In this document: positions 35,305 through 47,287 of the stretch, in pieces | How the letters are laid out: each line of letters begins with the position of its first letter | How positions within the stretch are numbered: position 1 is the first letter of the stretch | Source of the DNA: Pedobacter sp. W3I1 | GTDB lineage: Bacteria > Bacteroidota > Bacteroidia > Sphingobacteriales > Sphingobacteriaceae | Length of the DNA stretch: 64,000 nt | Assembly (NCBI RefSeq): GCF_030816015.1 | Contig: NZ_JAUSXN010000001.1 | Coordinates: 1,798,001 to 1,862,000 of the forward strand | Direction: 5' to 3' | Program-made: the position numbers and the translations under genes | Notes under the pieces: generated by a model | Seen by the model: the letters and a program-made list of their open reading frames with translations, nothing else | Databases searched by the model: none | What the model was told of the DNA's origin: nothing

Positions 35305-36497
35305 TTCGCAATTTTTAAAATGGCAGCACATATATCTTTAGCGACATCCGTTTTCGATTTCATCTCAAATACAGTCCGTTCTAAAGCTTTGTTAAAAATA
35401 GTAATTTTATTGGTATCAGATTTAAAACCTGCACCCTTATCATTTAAAGAATTTAAAACCACGAGATCTAAATTTTTCTTCTCTAGTTTGCCTTTTGCAT
35501 AATTCTCCTCATCGTTGGTTTCTAAGGCAAAACCGACCAAAATTTGATGTTGTTTTTTTGCTGCACCTAAAGAAGTAAGTATATCCGCTGTTTTTTCCAG
35601 TTCCAAAACTAATCCGCTATCCTGTTTTTTTATTTTTTGAGTGGCAACCAGTTTAGGGCGATAATCGGCCACAGCGGCACACATTACGGTAATATTGGTT
35701 TCAGGAAATACAGATGAACATGCATCGAACATATCCTGGGCACTTAGTACATCAATTCTTTTTAAAGTTTGATTAGATTTTTGAGCTGTTGGTCCGGCAA
35801 TTAAGGTAACATCGGCTCCAAGCCTGGCTAGTTCATCAGCAAGGGCAAAACCCATTTTACCAGATGAATGATTGCCTATAAAACGTACCGGATCAATAGC
35901 CTCATAAGTAGGCCCGGCAGTAACCATTACCTTTTTGCCAAACAGGGGCATCGATTTTTTAATGGCATTGTTCAGAAAAGAAACAATTTCTTCAGGTTCT
36001 GCCATCCGGCCTTCACCCCAGAGTCCGCTGGCCAGTTCGCCATTGGCAGGTGCTATCACGGTATTGCCATAGCTAATAACACGTTCGATATTGCCTTGGG
36101 TAGTTTCGTGTTTCCACATATCAAGGTCCATAGCCGGGGCTACATAAACCGGGCACTTGGCCGAGAGATAAACAGCAGTTAATAAATTATCGCAAATACC
36201 TGTTGCCAGCTTAGCCAGGGTGTTAGCACTTAGTGGAGCGATGATGATTAAATCGGCCCATAAGCCTAACTCAACATGGTTGCTCCATACGCCGGTTTCT
36301 TCTTCGAAGTATTGCGTATAAACAGGGTTTTTAGAAAGCGTAGCAAGGGTAAGTGGTGTAATGAAATTAGCACCATCAGGGGTAAGAATAACCTTTACGT
36401 TTGCACCAGCTTTTACAAGCAGCCGAACTAAAAAAGCCGACTTATATGCTGCGATGCTACCGCAAACGCCAAGGATTATATTTTTATTTTTTAGCAT
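35301..36497 (-). CDS. coaBC: Bifunctional phosphopantothenoylcysteine decarboxylase / phosphopantothenate-cysteine ligase
   Basis: About 398 aa. The CoaC flavoprotein domain at the N-terminus (NIILGVCGSIAAYKSAFLVR; later APAMDLDMWKH, corresponding to the family's APAMN(T/x)-M-W site with Asp in place of Asn) is followed by the CoaB ligase domain (VMVTAGPTYEAIDPVRFIGN, SSGKMGFALA, VGFALETND). It performs two consecutive steps of coenzyme A synthesis. The longest frame begins ten codons earlier in low-complexity DNA; the ATG at 36497 starts the conserved N-terminus. Four-base ATGA overlap with porD. Confidence 0.95.
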   Translation of the reverse strand: MLKNKNIILGVCGSIAAYKSAFLVRLLVKAGANVKVILTPDGANFITPLTLATLSKNPVYTQYFEEETGVWSNHVELGLWADLIIIAPLSANTLAKLATGICDNLLTAVYLSAKCPVYVAPAMDLDMWKHETTQGNIERVISYGNTVIAPANGELASGLWGEGRMAEPEEIVSFLNNAIKKSMPLFGKKVMVTAGPTYEAIDPVRFIGNHSSGKMGFALADELARLGADVTLIAGPTAQKSNQTLKRIDVLSAQDMFDACSSVFPETNITVMCAAVADYRPKLVATQKIKKQDSGLVLELEKTADILTSLGAAKKQHQILVGFALETNDEENYAKGKLEKKNLDLVVLNSLNDKGAGFKSDTNKITIFNKALERTVFEMKSKTDVAKDICAAILKIAK

Positions 36498-36575
36498 AAT
36501 GCGCAGAGTACATAAGGCACGGAGCATAGAGCGTAGTGCTAAACGCTTTGCCCTAAACGCTATGCGCTACGCCAG
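36498..36575. other. Spacer with GCGTAG-type imperfect repeats between rpoZ and coaBC
   Basis: About 78 bp containing GCATAGAGCGTAGTGCTAAACGC and an imperfect inverted relative CGCTATGCGCTACGC. It interrupts an otherwise compact gene run. Confidence 0.5.
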
Positions 36576-36902
36576 TTACTTTTGTTCTTTAGCAGGATTT
36601 CTGTGATAAATTTTATCGTTCAAAAATTCATCAATAGCAACCAAAACAGGCTTAGGCATACGCTCGTAGTGCTTGCTGATTTCAATCTGCTCGCGATTTT
36701 CGAAAATTTCTTCTAAATTATCGTTGCTTGATGCAAATTCTGCCAATTTACCATGTAACTCCTCTTTAACGTTATTCGAAATCTGATTTGCTCTTTTAGC
36801 AATCACCACTAAAGATTCGTATAAGTTATCTGTAGTTTTATCTAAATCGTGTACGTTTCTGGTTACTGTAGTATTTGGTACAGCAGGTTTGTTAGTATTC
36901 AT
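36576..36902 (-). CDS. rpoZ: DNA-directed RNA polymerase omega subunit (Bacteroidota type)
   Basis: 108 aa. The Bacteroidota omega-like family is recognisable from TTVTRNVHDLDKTTDNLYES and VVIAKRANQISNNVKEEL, where the NLYESLVVIAKRA segment corresponds to the classical (N/K)RxxLV..A(A/K)RARQ core. The C-terminus has HYERMPKPVLVAIDEFLNDK. It assists assembly of RNA polymerase by binding the beta-prime C-terminus. It starts three bases after bamD ends, so the two are surely co-transcribed. Confidence 0.9.
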   Translation of the reverse strand: MNTNKPAVPNTTVTRNVHDLDKTTDNLYESLVVIAKRANQISNNVKEELHGKLAEFASSNDNLEEIFENREQIEISKHYERMPKPVLVAIDEFLNDKIYHRNPAKEQK

Positions 36903-36905
36903 GTG

Positions 36906-37853
36906 TTACTTGTTTTTAATATTCGTGTTATCAGCATTAGTTGGTTTTGTAGAAACGGTATCCTTTAGTTTACCATTTCTAATCAGCATCTGCTTGTATT
37001 TTTCCTGATCAGCAGCATATAATGCCAATTCTTGTTTTGTAGCCGCAATCCCCGCCTCAACATCATCCTTAAGGAGTTTTGCTTCTTTTGTAAATTTGCT
37101 GTCAGGGTGATTTTCAGTAAACTCAGTATATAAAGCAAGTGCTTCATTATAACGGTCTTCCTGGCGGATGACATAACTGTTTTTAGCGTATAAATATTGT
37201 GCCTTAATCATTAAAAAGTCCATTTCCTCAGCATATTTAATATCTGGGTAATCTCTTTGCGCATTTTTTAAGGCAATAACCGCTGCTCTGTAATTATCTA
37301 CATTACTTGGTCCGGTGGTTAAGTACATTTTAGCGTTTTCAAAAGCTTTATCCTCTAATTTACCCCTTAACGTGGCAATATATTTACCAGCAGCTGCAGC
37401 ACGATCGCTGGTTGGATATAAGTTGATGAATAATTGTAGTGCATCAATAGCTTTATAAGTGTTTTCCTGATCCAAAGAAAAATTCGGCGATTCTAAATAG
37501 AAACAATAAGCACCCATATATCGGGCTTCTTCAGCATTTTTACTTGCCGGATAGGTATCTGCAAAACTTTTAAACTGGTATCTTGCAGTTGTATAATCAC
37601 TTAATCTGTATAAGGTGTAAGCATAATAATAGTTCAGATCCTCAGCTTCTGCACGGCCACGGTATTTTTGAGAAAGATCTTCAAAAAGCACCAATGCTTT
37701 ACTGTAATCGCGTTTATTATACAAACGAAGCGCCTCCTGGTATTTTTTTGCAACGTCATTACTCGCTCTCAGTTTTTCGAAACGACTTTTACAACCCGCA
37801 ATACCCAAAGCGGCAACAAATACTAAAATAATTAAGTGTTTAACTTTAAACAT
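36906..37853 (-). CDS. bamD: Outer-membrane protein assembly factor BamD
   Basis: A 315-aa lipoprotein: signal sequence with lipobox GIAGC (Cys about residue 21), then five TPR-like repeats (for example EALRLYNKRDYSKALVLFED, YRLSDYTTARYQFKSFADTY, YNEALALYTEFTENHPDSKF). BamD is the essential partner of BamA in inserting beta-barrels into the outer membrane. It heads the bamD-rpoZ-coaBC-porD run. A full promoter (TTG-N19-TATCTTTG) ends four bases before its ATG, suggesting a leaderless transcript. Confidence 0.95.
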   Translation of the reverse strand: MFKVKHLIILVFVAALGIAGCKSRFEKLRASNDVAKKYQEALRLYNKRDYSKALVLFEDLSQKYRGRAEAEDLNYYYAYTLYRLSDYTTARYQFKSFADTYPASKNAEEARYMGAYCFYLESPNFSLDQENTYKAIDALQLFINLYPTSDRAAAAGKYIATLRGKLEDKAFENAKMYLTTGPSNVDNYRAAVIALKNAQRDYPDIKYAEEMDFLMIKAQYLYAKNSYVIRQEDRYNEALALYTEFTENHPDSKFTKEAKLLKDDVEAGIAATKQELALYAADQEKYKQMLIRNGKLKDTVSTKPTNADNTNIKNK

Positions 37854-37857
37854 TCTG

Positions 37858-37887
37858 CAAAGATAATTAATAATACGATAACATCAA
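37858..37887 (-). promoter_or_regulatory. bamD operon promoter
   Basis: Minus strand TTG (37885-37887), 19-base spacer, TATCTTTG (37858-37865). It matches the Bacteroidota consensus exactly. The ATG follows after four bases. Confidence 0.8.
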
Positions 37888-38774
37888 TAAAAACAATTGG
37901 CCGCTAAGCTATGCAAAGCAATTCAGTACAATATAACAGTTAACAATTTTTAACATATATATAATGTAGCCTATTTATCAGTAACATCTTGTTTGCTGCT
38001 TATACTATATATATGTATCGGATGCTTCCGAAGTTTTAAACGGGTGCAGAGGGAACTTCGGAATTCGATTCAGGCCACATAAGTTATTCCTACCATATAT
38101 AAGAGTGCTTTTGTTTTTTTAGCAAAGCAGTTTGGGTGCTACTATATAGGTTTGTTCCCGCTTTTCATTACAAGTCCTCGCTTCGCTGTGGGCTTTTCAT
38201 TCCAATCGGGTTTAATTGGCAGGGACTTCCGGGGTTTTAAACGGCTAGGTGCAGGGAATACTCTGCAATTCTGATGCCTCTCGTATGGACATGTCTTTCT
38301 GGTGTTGTTTTTTAGGCATTTTGCTAGCTCGCTTTAATAAAAACACAGGTTTTCCCGAAGGACGTTGTCAATCCCAAGGGCCGGGGAAATCAAAAAAACA
38401 GATGCAGGGCAGTATAAACGGTACTAACAAACCTAAAACGCAGTGGTTTTGTGTTCATGAGTAATAATTTTAAGCCTTTACGGGCATTGAACACAAAAAC
38501 AAAGTGCCGCTGTTTTTTTGATGAGTGTGGGATTGTGTAAAAGGCCCCTGGCTGGATTGACAAAGCGCTTTGGGTACTTTGGCGCTCCAAAGTACCATGC
38601 CCCCGCGGCAGAGAGCGGTAAAAAATCTTTACAATTCATTGTGTCCACACAATAAGTCTGAAGGGGAGGCAACCTGAAACACCCTTTCGCTCAAAAAGTT
38701 TTACCCATCGCAACATTTTTTCTTGTTGAAAACCATGTGTTTACGTTAAACCCCACATCATTCTGTAAAAAAGC
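37888..38774. other. Repeat-rich region upstream of the rRNA operon
   Basis: No gene. Contains a hairpin repeat TTCCGAAGT/ACTTCGGAA (38026-38063) whose flank recurs at about 38224-38276, a relative of the 27.2-kb direct repeat (about 38140-38215), and MITE copy B (38278-38656). Short minus-strand ORFs over 38390-38672 belong to the MITE. Confidence 0.75.
38278..38656. mobile_element. MITE-like element, copy B (inverted and diverged)
   Basis: The reverse complement of this stretch aligns along its length with 16623-17013: shared blocks include CATGGTACTTTGGAGCGCC, CCTTTTACACAATCC, ATCAAAAAAACAGCGGCACT, ATGAACACAAAACCAC and GCGTTTTAGGTTTG. The ends have decayed (CTCTCGTATGGACATGTCT and CATTGTGTCCACACAATAAG). 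Flanks TCTGATGC and TCTGAAGG agree at six of eight positions, as expected of an old 8-bp target duplication. The internal 10-bp hairpin is kept exactly. Confidence 0.85.
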
Positions 38775-38805
38775 TTTGCAGGAGCGATTAAATTTCCTAC
38801 TTTTG
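38775..38805 (+). promoter_or_regulatory. rrn promoter P1
   Basis: TTTG (38775-38778), 19-base spacer, TACTTTTG (38798-38805). Confidence 0.8.
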
Positions 38806-38882
38806 CATCCCGCTTCGGAGGAAGGGTTTTAATGAAAAGATGGCAGGGGGATAAGGAGAGCGGATTTATTTTAAAATAGATC

Positions 38883-38912
38883 TTGCGGGTGAGGAAAAGA
38901 TTGCTACCTTTG
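38883..38912 (+). promoter_or_regulatory. rrn promoter P2
   Basis: TTG (38883-38885), 19-base spacer, TACCTTTG (38905-38912). The bases after P1 and P2 are alike (CCCG-TTCGGA-GAA), suggesting a duplicated promoter-leader unit. Confidence 0.85.
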
Positions 38913-39007
38913 CAGCCCGGTTCGGAAGAACGGGAAGCTAAATCAAATTAGCGTATTGAAATAAGGGAGAGGAAGAAAAAGAAGATCAGAAAATAAAATT
39001 TATTTTA

Positions 39008-39038
39008 TTTGTGGTTTCAAAAAAGATCCTTACCTTTG
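39008..39038 (+). promoter_or_regulatory. rrn promoter P3
   Basis: TTTG (39008-39011), 19-base spacer, TACCTTTG (39031-39038). It lies about 330 bp before the mature 16S 5' end. Confidence 0.85.
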
Positions 39039-39365
39039 CACTCCCAACGATAAGTAAAGGGAAAATAATCGGAACGGCGGATGTCGGGAAGATAGAAAAA
39101 AAAGATTGAAACGGGGTGAAACACAGGCTGGACGAAGAAGACCGGCTGAAACTGAAACCGACGATATATAAAGACCAACCGCGAGGTTAACGGTCAATAA
39201 GTTCTTAAAAGAGATGTCAATGTAGCGTAGCGAGGTAATGGAGTACTGATCAAAGTACATGATTACGTAGCTTTATTTTAAAGGTGGTGTCTAACAGACA
39301 ACATAACAAAAAGAAGACTATTTTTAACAATAGTTAAAACTGGTCAGCATCTTACAACACATTTT

Positions 39366-40889
<1,524 letters not shown>

Positions 40890-41175
40890 GGAGTAGCACC
40901 GCCTACTCGCCACGCAACATGATATTTCTAATTAAGGTAGAGGGTAATAAGGCTGAAGGTAAAAGGTATAGGGTTTAAGGCCTTACATTAATTAACCTGA
41001 TACTTGATACTAAATACTTTATAAAAAAAGAGAAAAAAAGAAACACCCAGAAGAAAACGGTGTGCAATAGCAATAAAGCGAAAGCATAACGGAGATGAAG
41101 ATGGGGAAAGCCAAAGGAAAAGCAGTAGCGGTAAGATACTATATACTGCATACTATAAGCCGACCTTAAATCAAC

Positions 41176-41250
41176 AGTCCCGTAGCTCAGCCTGGTTAGA
41201 GCACTACACTGATAATGTAGGGGTCTCCAGTTCAAATCTGGACGGGACTA
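41176..41250 (+). tRNA. tRNA-Ile (GAT)
   Basis: Acceptor AGTCCCG pairs with CGGGACT, discriminator A. Anticodon loop CTGATAA gives anticodon GAT; T-loop TTCAAAT. CCA is not encoded. It sits in the 16S-23S spacer. Confidence 0.97.
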
Positions 41251-41332
41251 CACGTTTTAAGTTTACGATTGGCAGTTTACAGTGGACAGTTTAAACTGAA
41301 AACTAACAACTGTCAACTGGTAACTAAAATCT

Positions 41333-41409
41333 GGGGGATTAGCTCAGCTGGCTAGAGCGCCTGCCTTGCACGCAGGAGGTCAACGGTTCGACTCCGTTAT
41401 TCTCCACCA
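41333..41409 (+). tRNA. tRNA-Ala (TGC), CCA encoded
   Basis: Acceptor GGGGGAT pairs with ATTCTCC through two G-U pairs. The anticodon loop CTTGCAC gives TGC; T-loop TTCGACT; the 3' CCA is present in the DNA. It is the second spacer tRNA in the usual Ile-Ala order. Confidence 0.97.
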
Positions 41410-41833
41410 TTAAAGGTTGAGGGTTAAAAGGTAGAAGGTGTAGGGTAAGACCTATAGCTGAACCACACCACAACAGAAATAACACCTTATTATCGGGATA
41501 GATAATATACATTGACATAAAGATTAAGAAAGAAATTGCCGAAGGGGCAAAACAGGAAACTGTTGAATGGTTCGACTCCATGATTTTTACTAATAAGGCT
41601 GAACCGAGGCTTAGTTAGGGGACAATGAAACCCTCTACCTTTATACCCTCCACCTTCAACCTTAATAAAGTTCTTTGACATATTGGAAGAAGTTAAAAAA
41701 GAAGAGCAAACAACAATAGGCGACTGTTGTGTTTGTGCTCGCTTGAAGGGAGAGCAATCAACCAACAAGTATGAGACATCATAACAAGAGCAAAAAAAGC
41801 ATACTGTACGGCGCAAAAGGCGTACAAGTAGAA
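41410..41833 (+). other. Distal 16S-23S spacer with long inverted low-complexity pair and processing stem
   Basis: AAGGTTGAGGGTT ... GTGTAGGGT just after tRNA-Ala is nearly complementary to ACCCTC-TACCTTTATACCCTC-CACCTTCAACCTT at about 41630-41664. A T-arm-like hairpin ATGG-TTCGACT-CCAT lies at 41567-41581. GTTCTTTGACATATTGG (about 41670) and the 5' half of the 23S processing stem follow. Confidence 0.6.
41686..41715 (+). other. 5' half of the 23S precursor processing stem
   Basis: GAAGAAGTT (41686-41694) and GAAGAGCAAACAACA (41701-41715) pair with AACTTCTTTC (44738-44747) and TGTTGTTTGTTCTTC (44718-44732) downstream of 23S, an RNase III-type helix. Confidence 0.8.
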
Positions 41834-44705
<2,872 letters not shown>

Positions 44706-44840
44706 AAGCAAACAGACTGTTGTTTGTTCTTCATAATAACTTCTTTCAATACTGTTTAAGGTTTAAGGCGAAAAGGCTTAAGGCGTAGGGTTTACCCTCC
44801 ACCTTTATACCCTCTACCTTCTACCTCAATAAAATATTTA

Positions 44841-44945
<105 letters not shown>

Positions 44946-44956
44946 AAATCTTAAAA

Positions 44957-44990
44957 GAAACCCTTTAGCAGTAATGCTCAAGGGTTTTCT
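44957..44990 (+). terminator. Terminator after 5S copy 1
   Basis: ACCCTT-t-AGCA-gtaa-TGCT-c-AAGGGT then TTTC. A bulged 10-bp stem with U-rich tail. Confidence 0.8.
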
Positions 44991-45137
44991 TGGTTATATA
45001 CAAGGCTATATAAATCCCGGAGCGGGTTTAGGTCCAATAAAATTGAAATAGAACAAAGGTTTAAGGCGAAAGGCTTAAGGCGTAGGGTTTACCCTCTACC
45101 TTTATACCCTCCACCTTCTACCTCAATAAAATATTCA

Positions 45138-45242
<105 letters not shown>

Positions 45243-45253
45243 AAATCTTAAAA

Positions 45254-45287
45254 GAAACCCTTTAGCAGTAATGCTCAAGGGTTTTCT
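45254..45287 (+). terminator. Terminator after 5S copy 2
   Basis: Same hairpin as at 44957-44990, shifted by 297 bp. Confidence 0.8.
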
Positions 45288-45434
45288 TGGTTATATACAA
45301 GGCTATATAAATCCCGGAGCGGGTTTACGTCCAGTACAATTGAAATAGAACAAAGGTTTAAGGCGAAAGGCTTAAGGCGTAGGGTTTACCCTCCACCTTT
45401 ATACCCTCTACCTTCTACCTCAATAAAATATTCA

Positions 45435-45539
<105 letters not shown>

Positions 45540-45550
45540 AAATCTTAAAA

Positions 45551-45584
45551 GAAACCCTTCAGCAGCAATGCTCAAGGGTTTTCT
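45551..45584 (+). terminator. Terminator after 5S copy 3 (end of rrn operon)
   Basis: ACCCTT-c-AGCA-gcaa-TGCT-c-AAGGGT then TTTC. Two substitutions relative to copies 1 and 2, both leaving the stem intact. Confidence 0.85.
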
Positions 45585-46211
45585 TGGTTTATAGGCATTT
45601 CCTTCCAGCCGTTCGCTATCTTTTTCTACCATTAAGGAATGAAGAAAGTTAAGGGACTGTTTCATAATAATCTTCTTAATGCGCTTAACTTCTTAATGGT
45701 AAATAAACCTGGATTAGTTTCGGATCATTAAGAAGTAAAGAGCGTTAAGGTTTGTTCCCGCAGATAGCGCTGATCTCCGCAGAGCCCTTATCTATTGGCC
45801 GTTTATTTATTGAAATAAAAAGTTGAGGCGTTGACAGCATGTTTCTTAATGGTTTTAATTGCTTTAAGTTTAAAAGCATTTCTATCAGCGGTTATTTTCT
45901 ACCATTAAGGAGTTAAGAAAAGTTAAGGTAGTTGGATGCCGGAGTTTGCCCCATAGCCCTGATGGAAGTGGACACGAAGCCAATTCTTCATTGGCGGAGT
46001 AAAACGGACAGCAGGACGGAACCAGACATACATTTTACTGCTATTGCGCTCCAAATAATAAACCCAATGGTAAGCGCTTTATATTTCTTGATTAAACACT
46101 TTGCATACAATAAATAAAACCGTTTGTATTAATGTTGATAATTTCAATCATATTTAAAACTGATTTCGTGCTAAATATGTTAATATCATAAGGTTTGCCG
46201 CAATATTTGGT
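45585..46211. other. Gene-free region after the rrn operon
   Basis: Holds two related degenerate stretches (about 45626-45660 and 45895-45930, TTTTCTACCATTAAGGA followed by AAGTTAAGG) and strings such as GCGCTTAACTTCTTAATGG. A small ORF at 45932-46117 has no coding support. Confidence 0.6.
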
Positions 46212-46219
46212 TATCTTTG
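46212..46219 (+). promoter_or_regulatory. -7 box of the desaturase gene
   Basis: TATCTTTG matches TAnnTTTG, 27 bases before the ATG. No -33 element at 19 bases. Confidence 0.55.
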
Positions 46220-46246
46220 TTTTTAACAAAAATATAAGTATAAGTA

Positions 46247-47227
46247 ATGAGTTTTTTTGCAGATAAAAGAAGGGAAGTAATGTTGCATATCGAAAAATAT
46301 ATGCTGGAGTCGATGGGAACTTATTTGAAACCGATCGATACCAACTGGCAACCTTCTGATTTTTTACCAGATTCTACGAGTGAAACATTTTATCAAGACG
46401 TGAGAATTTTAAGGGATAACGCAAAAGACCTTTCTTACGATTTAGTGGCCGTTTTAATTGGCGATACCATTACTGAAGAAGCTTTGCCAACATATGAATC
46501 GTGGTTAGCCATGGTTGATGGACATAGCAGGGATGAAGAAGGTGGATGGATGAAATGGGTTCGCCATTGGACTGCAGAAGAAAACCGTCATGGTGACTTG
46601 TTAAATAAATATTTATACCTATCAGGTCGTGTTGATATGCGCCAAATGGAAATCTCTACGCAATATCTTATTGCTGATGGTTTCGATATTGGTACCGGGC
46701 ATGATCCATACCGTAACTTTATCTACACTTCTTTTCAGGAATTGGCTACCAATGTATCGCATAGAAGGGTAGCTTCATTAGCTAAAAAAGATGGTGATAC
46801 CTTATTGTCTAAAATGTGTGGTGTAATTGCATCAGACGAGGCCAGACACGCAAAAGCGTATAAAGATTTCATGAACCGTATTTTTGAAGTGGATCCTAAC
46901 GAAGCCATGTTGGCTTTTGAAGATATGATGCGTAAAAAAATTGTAATGCCGGCACATTTCTTACGTGAAGTAGGTTTAAAAATAGGCCAGACTTTTGGTC
47001 ACTTTACGGATGCTGCACAACGTTTAGGTGTTTATACTGCAATTGATTACGTTGAAATTATGCAACAATTAATTGTTGATTGGAAAATTGAAGGCATGCG
47101 CGATTTGAATGAAACTGGTGAAAAGGCTCGTGATTATATCATGGCTTTACCTTCGCGTTTATTGCGTGTTGCGGAGAGAATGAAAAACCCTACTATAGAT
47201 TATAAATTTAGCTGGATTGCTGGTTAG
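46247..47227 (+). CDS. Acyl-ACP desaturase (soluble diiron, fatty-acid desaturase type 2)
   Basis: 326 aa. The ferritin-like diiron motifs of stearoyl-ACP desaturases are visible: EENRHG at residues 111-116 and DEARHAK near 196-202, with further Glu ligands between. It introduces a double bond into acyl chains on acyl carrier protein and so adjusts membrane fluidity. It is cytoplasmic, with no membrane segment. The length and motif spacing are normal. It is monocistronic, with a TAnnTTTG promoter and a terminator 30 bp after the stop, convergent with icmF. Confidence 0.95.
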   Translation: MSFFADKRREVMLHIEKYMLESMGTYLKPIDTNWQPSDFLPDSTSETFYQDVRILRDNAKDLSYDLVAVLIGDTITEEALPTYESWLAMVDGHSRDEEGGWMKWVRHWTAEENRHGDLLNKYLYLSGRVDMRQMEISTQYLIADGFDIGTGHDPYRNFIYTSFQELATNVSHRRVASLAKKDGDTLLSKMCGVIASDEARHAKAYKDFMNRIFEVDPNEAMLAFEDMMRKKIVMPAHFLREVGLKIGQTFGHFTDAAQRLGVYTAIDYVEIMQQLIVDWKIEGMRDLNETGEKARDYIMALPSRLLRVAERMKNPTIDYKFSWIAG

Positions 47228-47256
47228 ATATTTGAATCTTTAGTTTAAATTATATG

Positions 47257-47286
47257 AGCCCTTATCGATTTGATAAGGGCTTTTTT
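47257..47286 (+). terminator. Desaturase terminator
   Basis: Stem AGCCCTTATC (47257-47266) / GATAAGGGCT (47272-47281), loop of 5, then TTTTT. Lies between convergent genes. Confidence 0.93.
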
Positions 47287-47287
47287 A

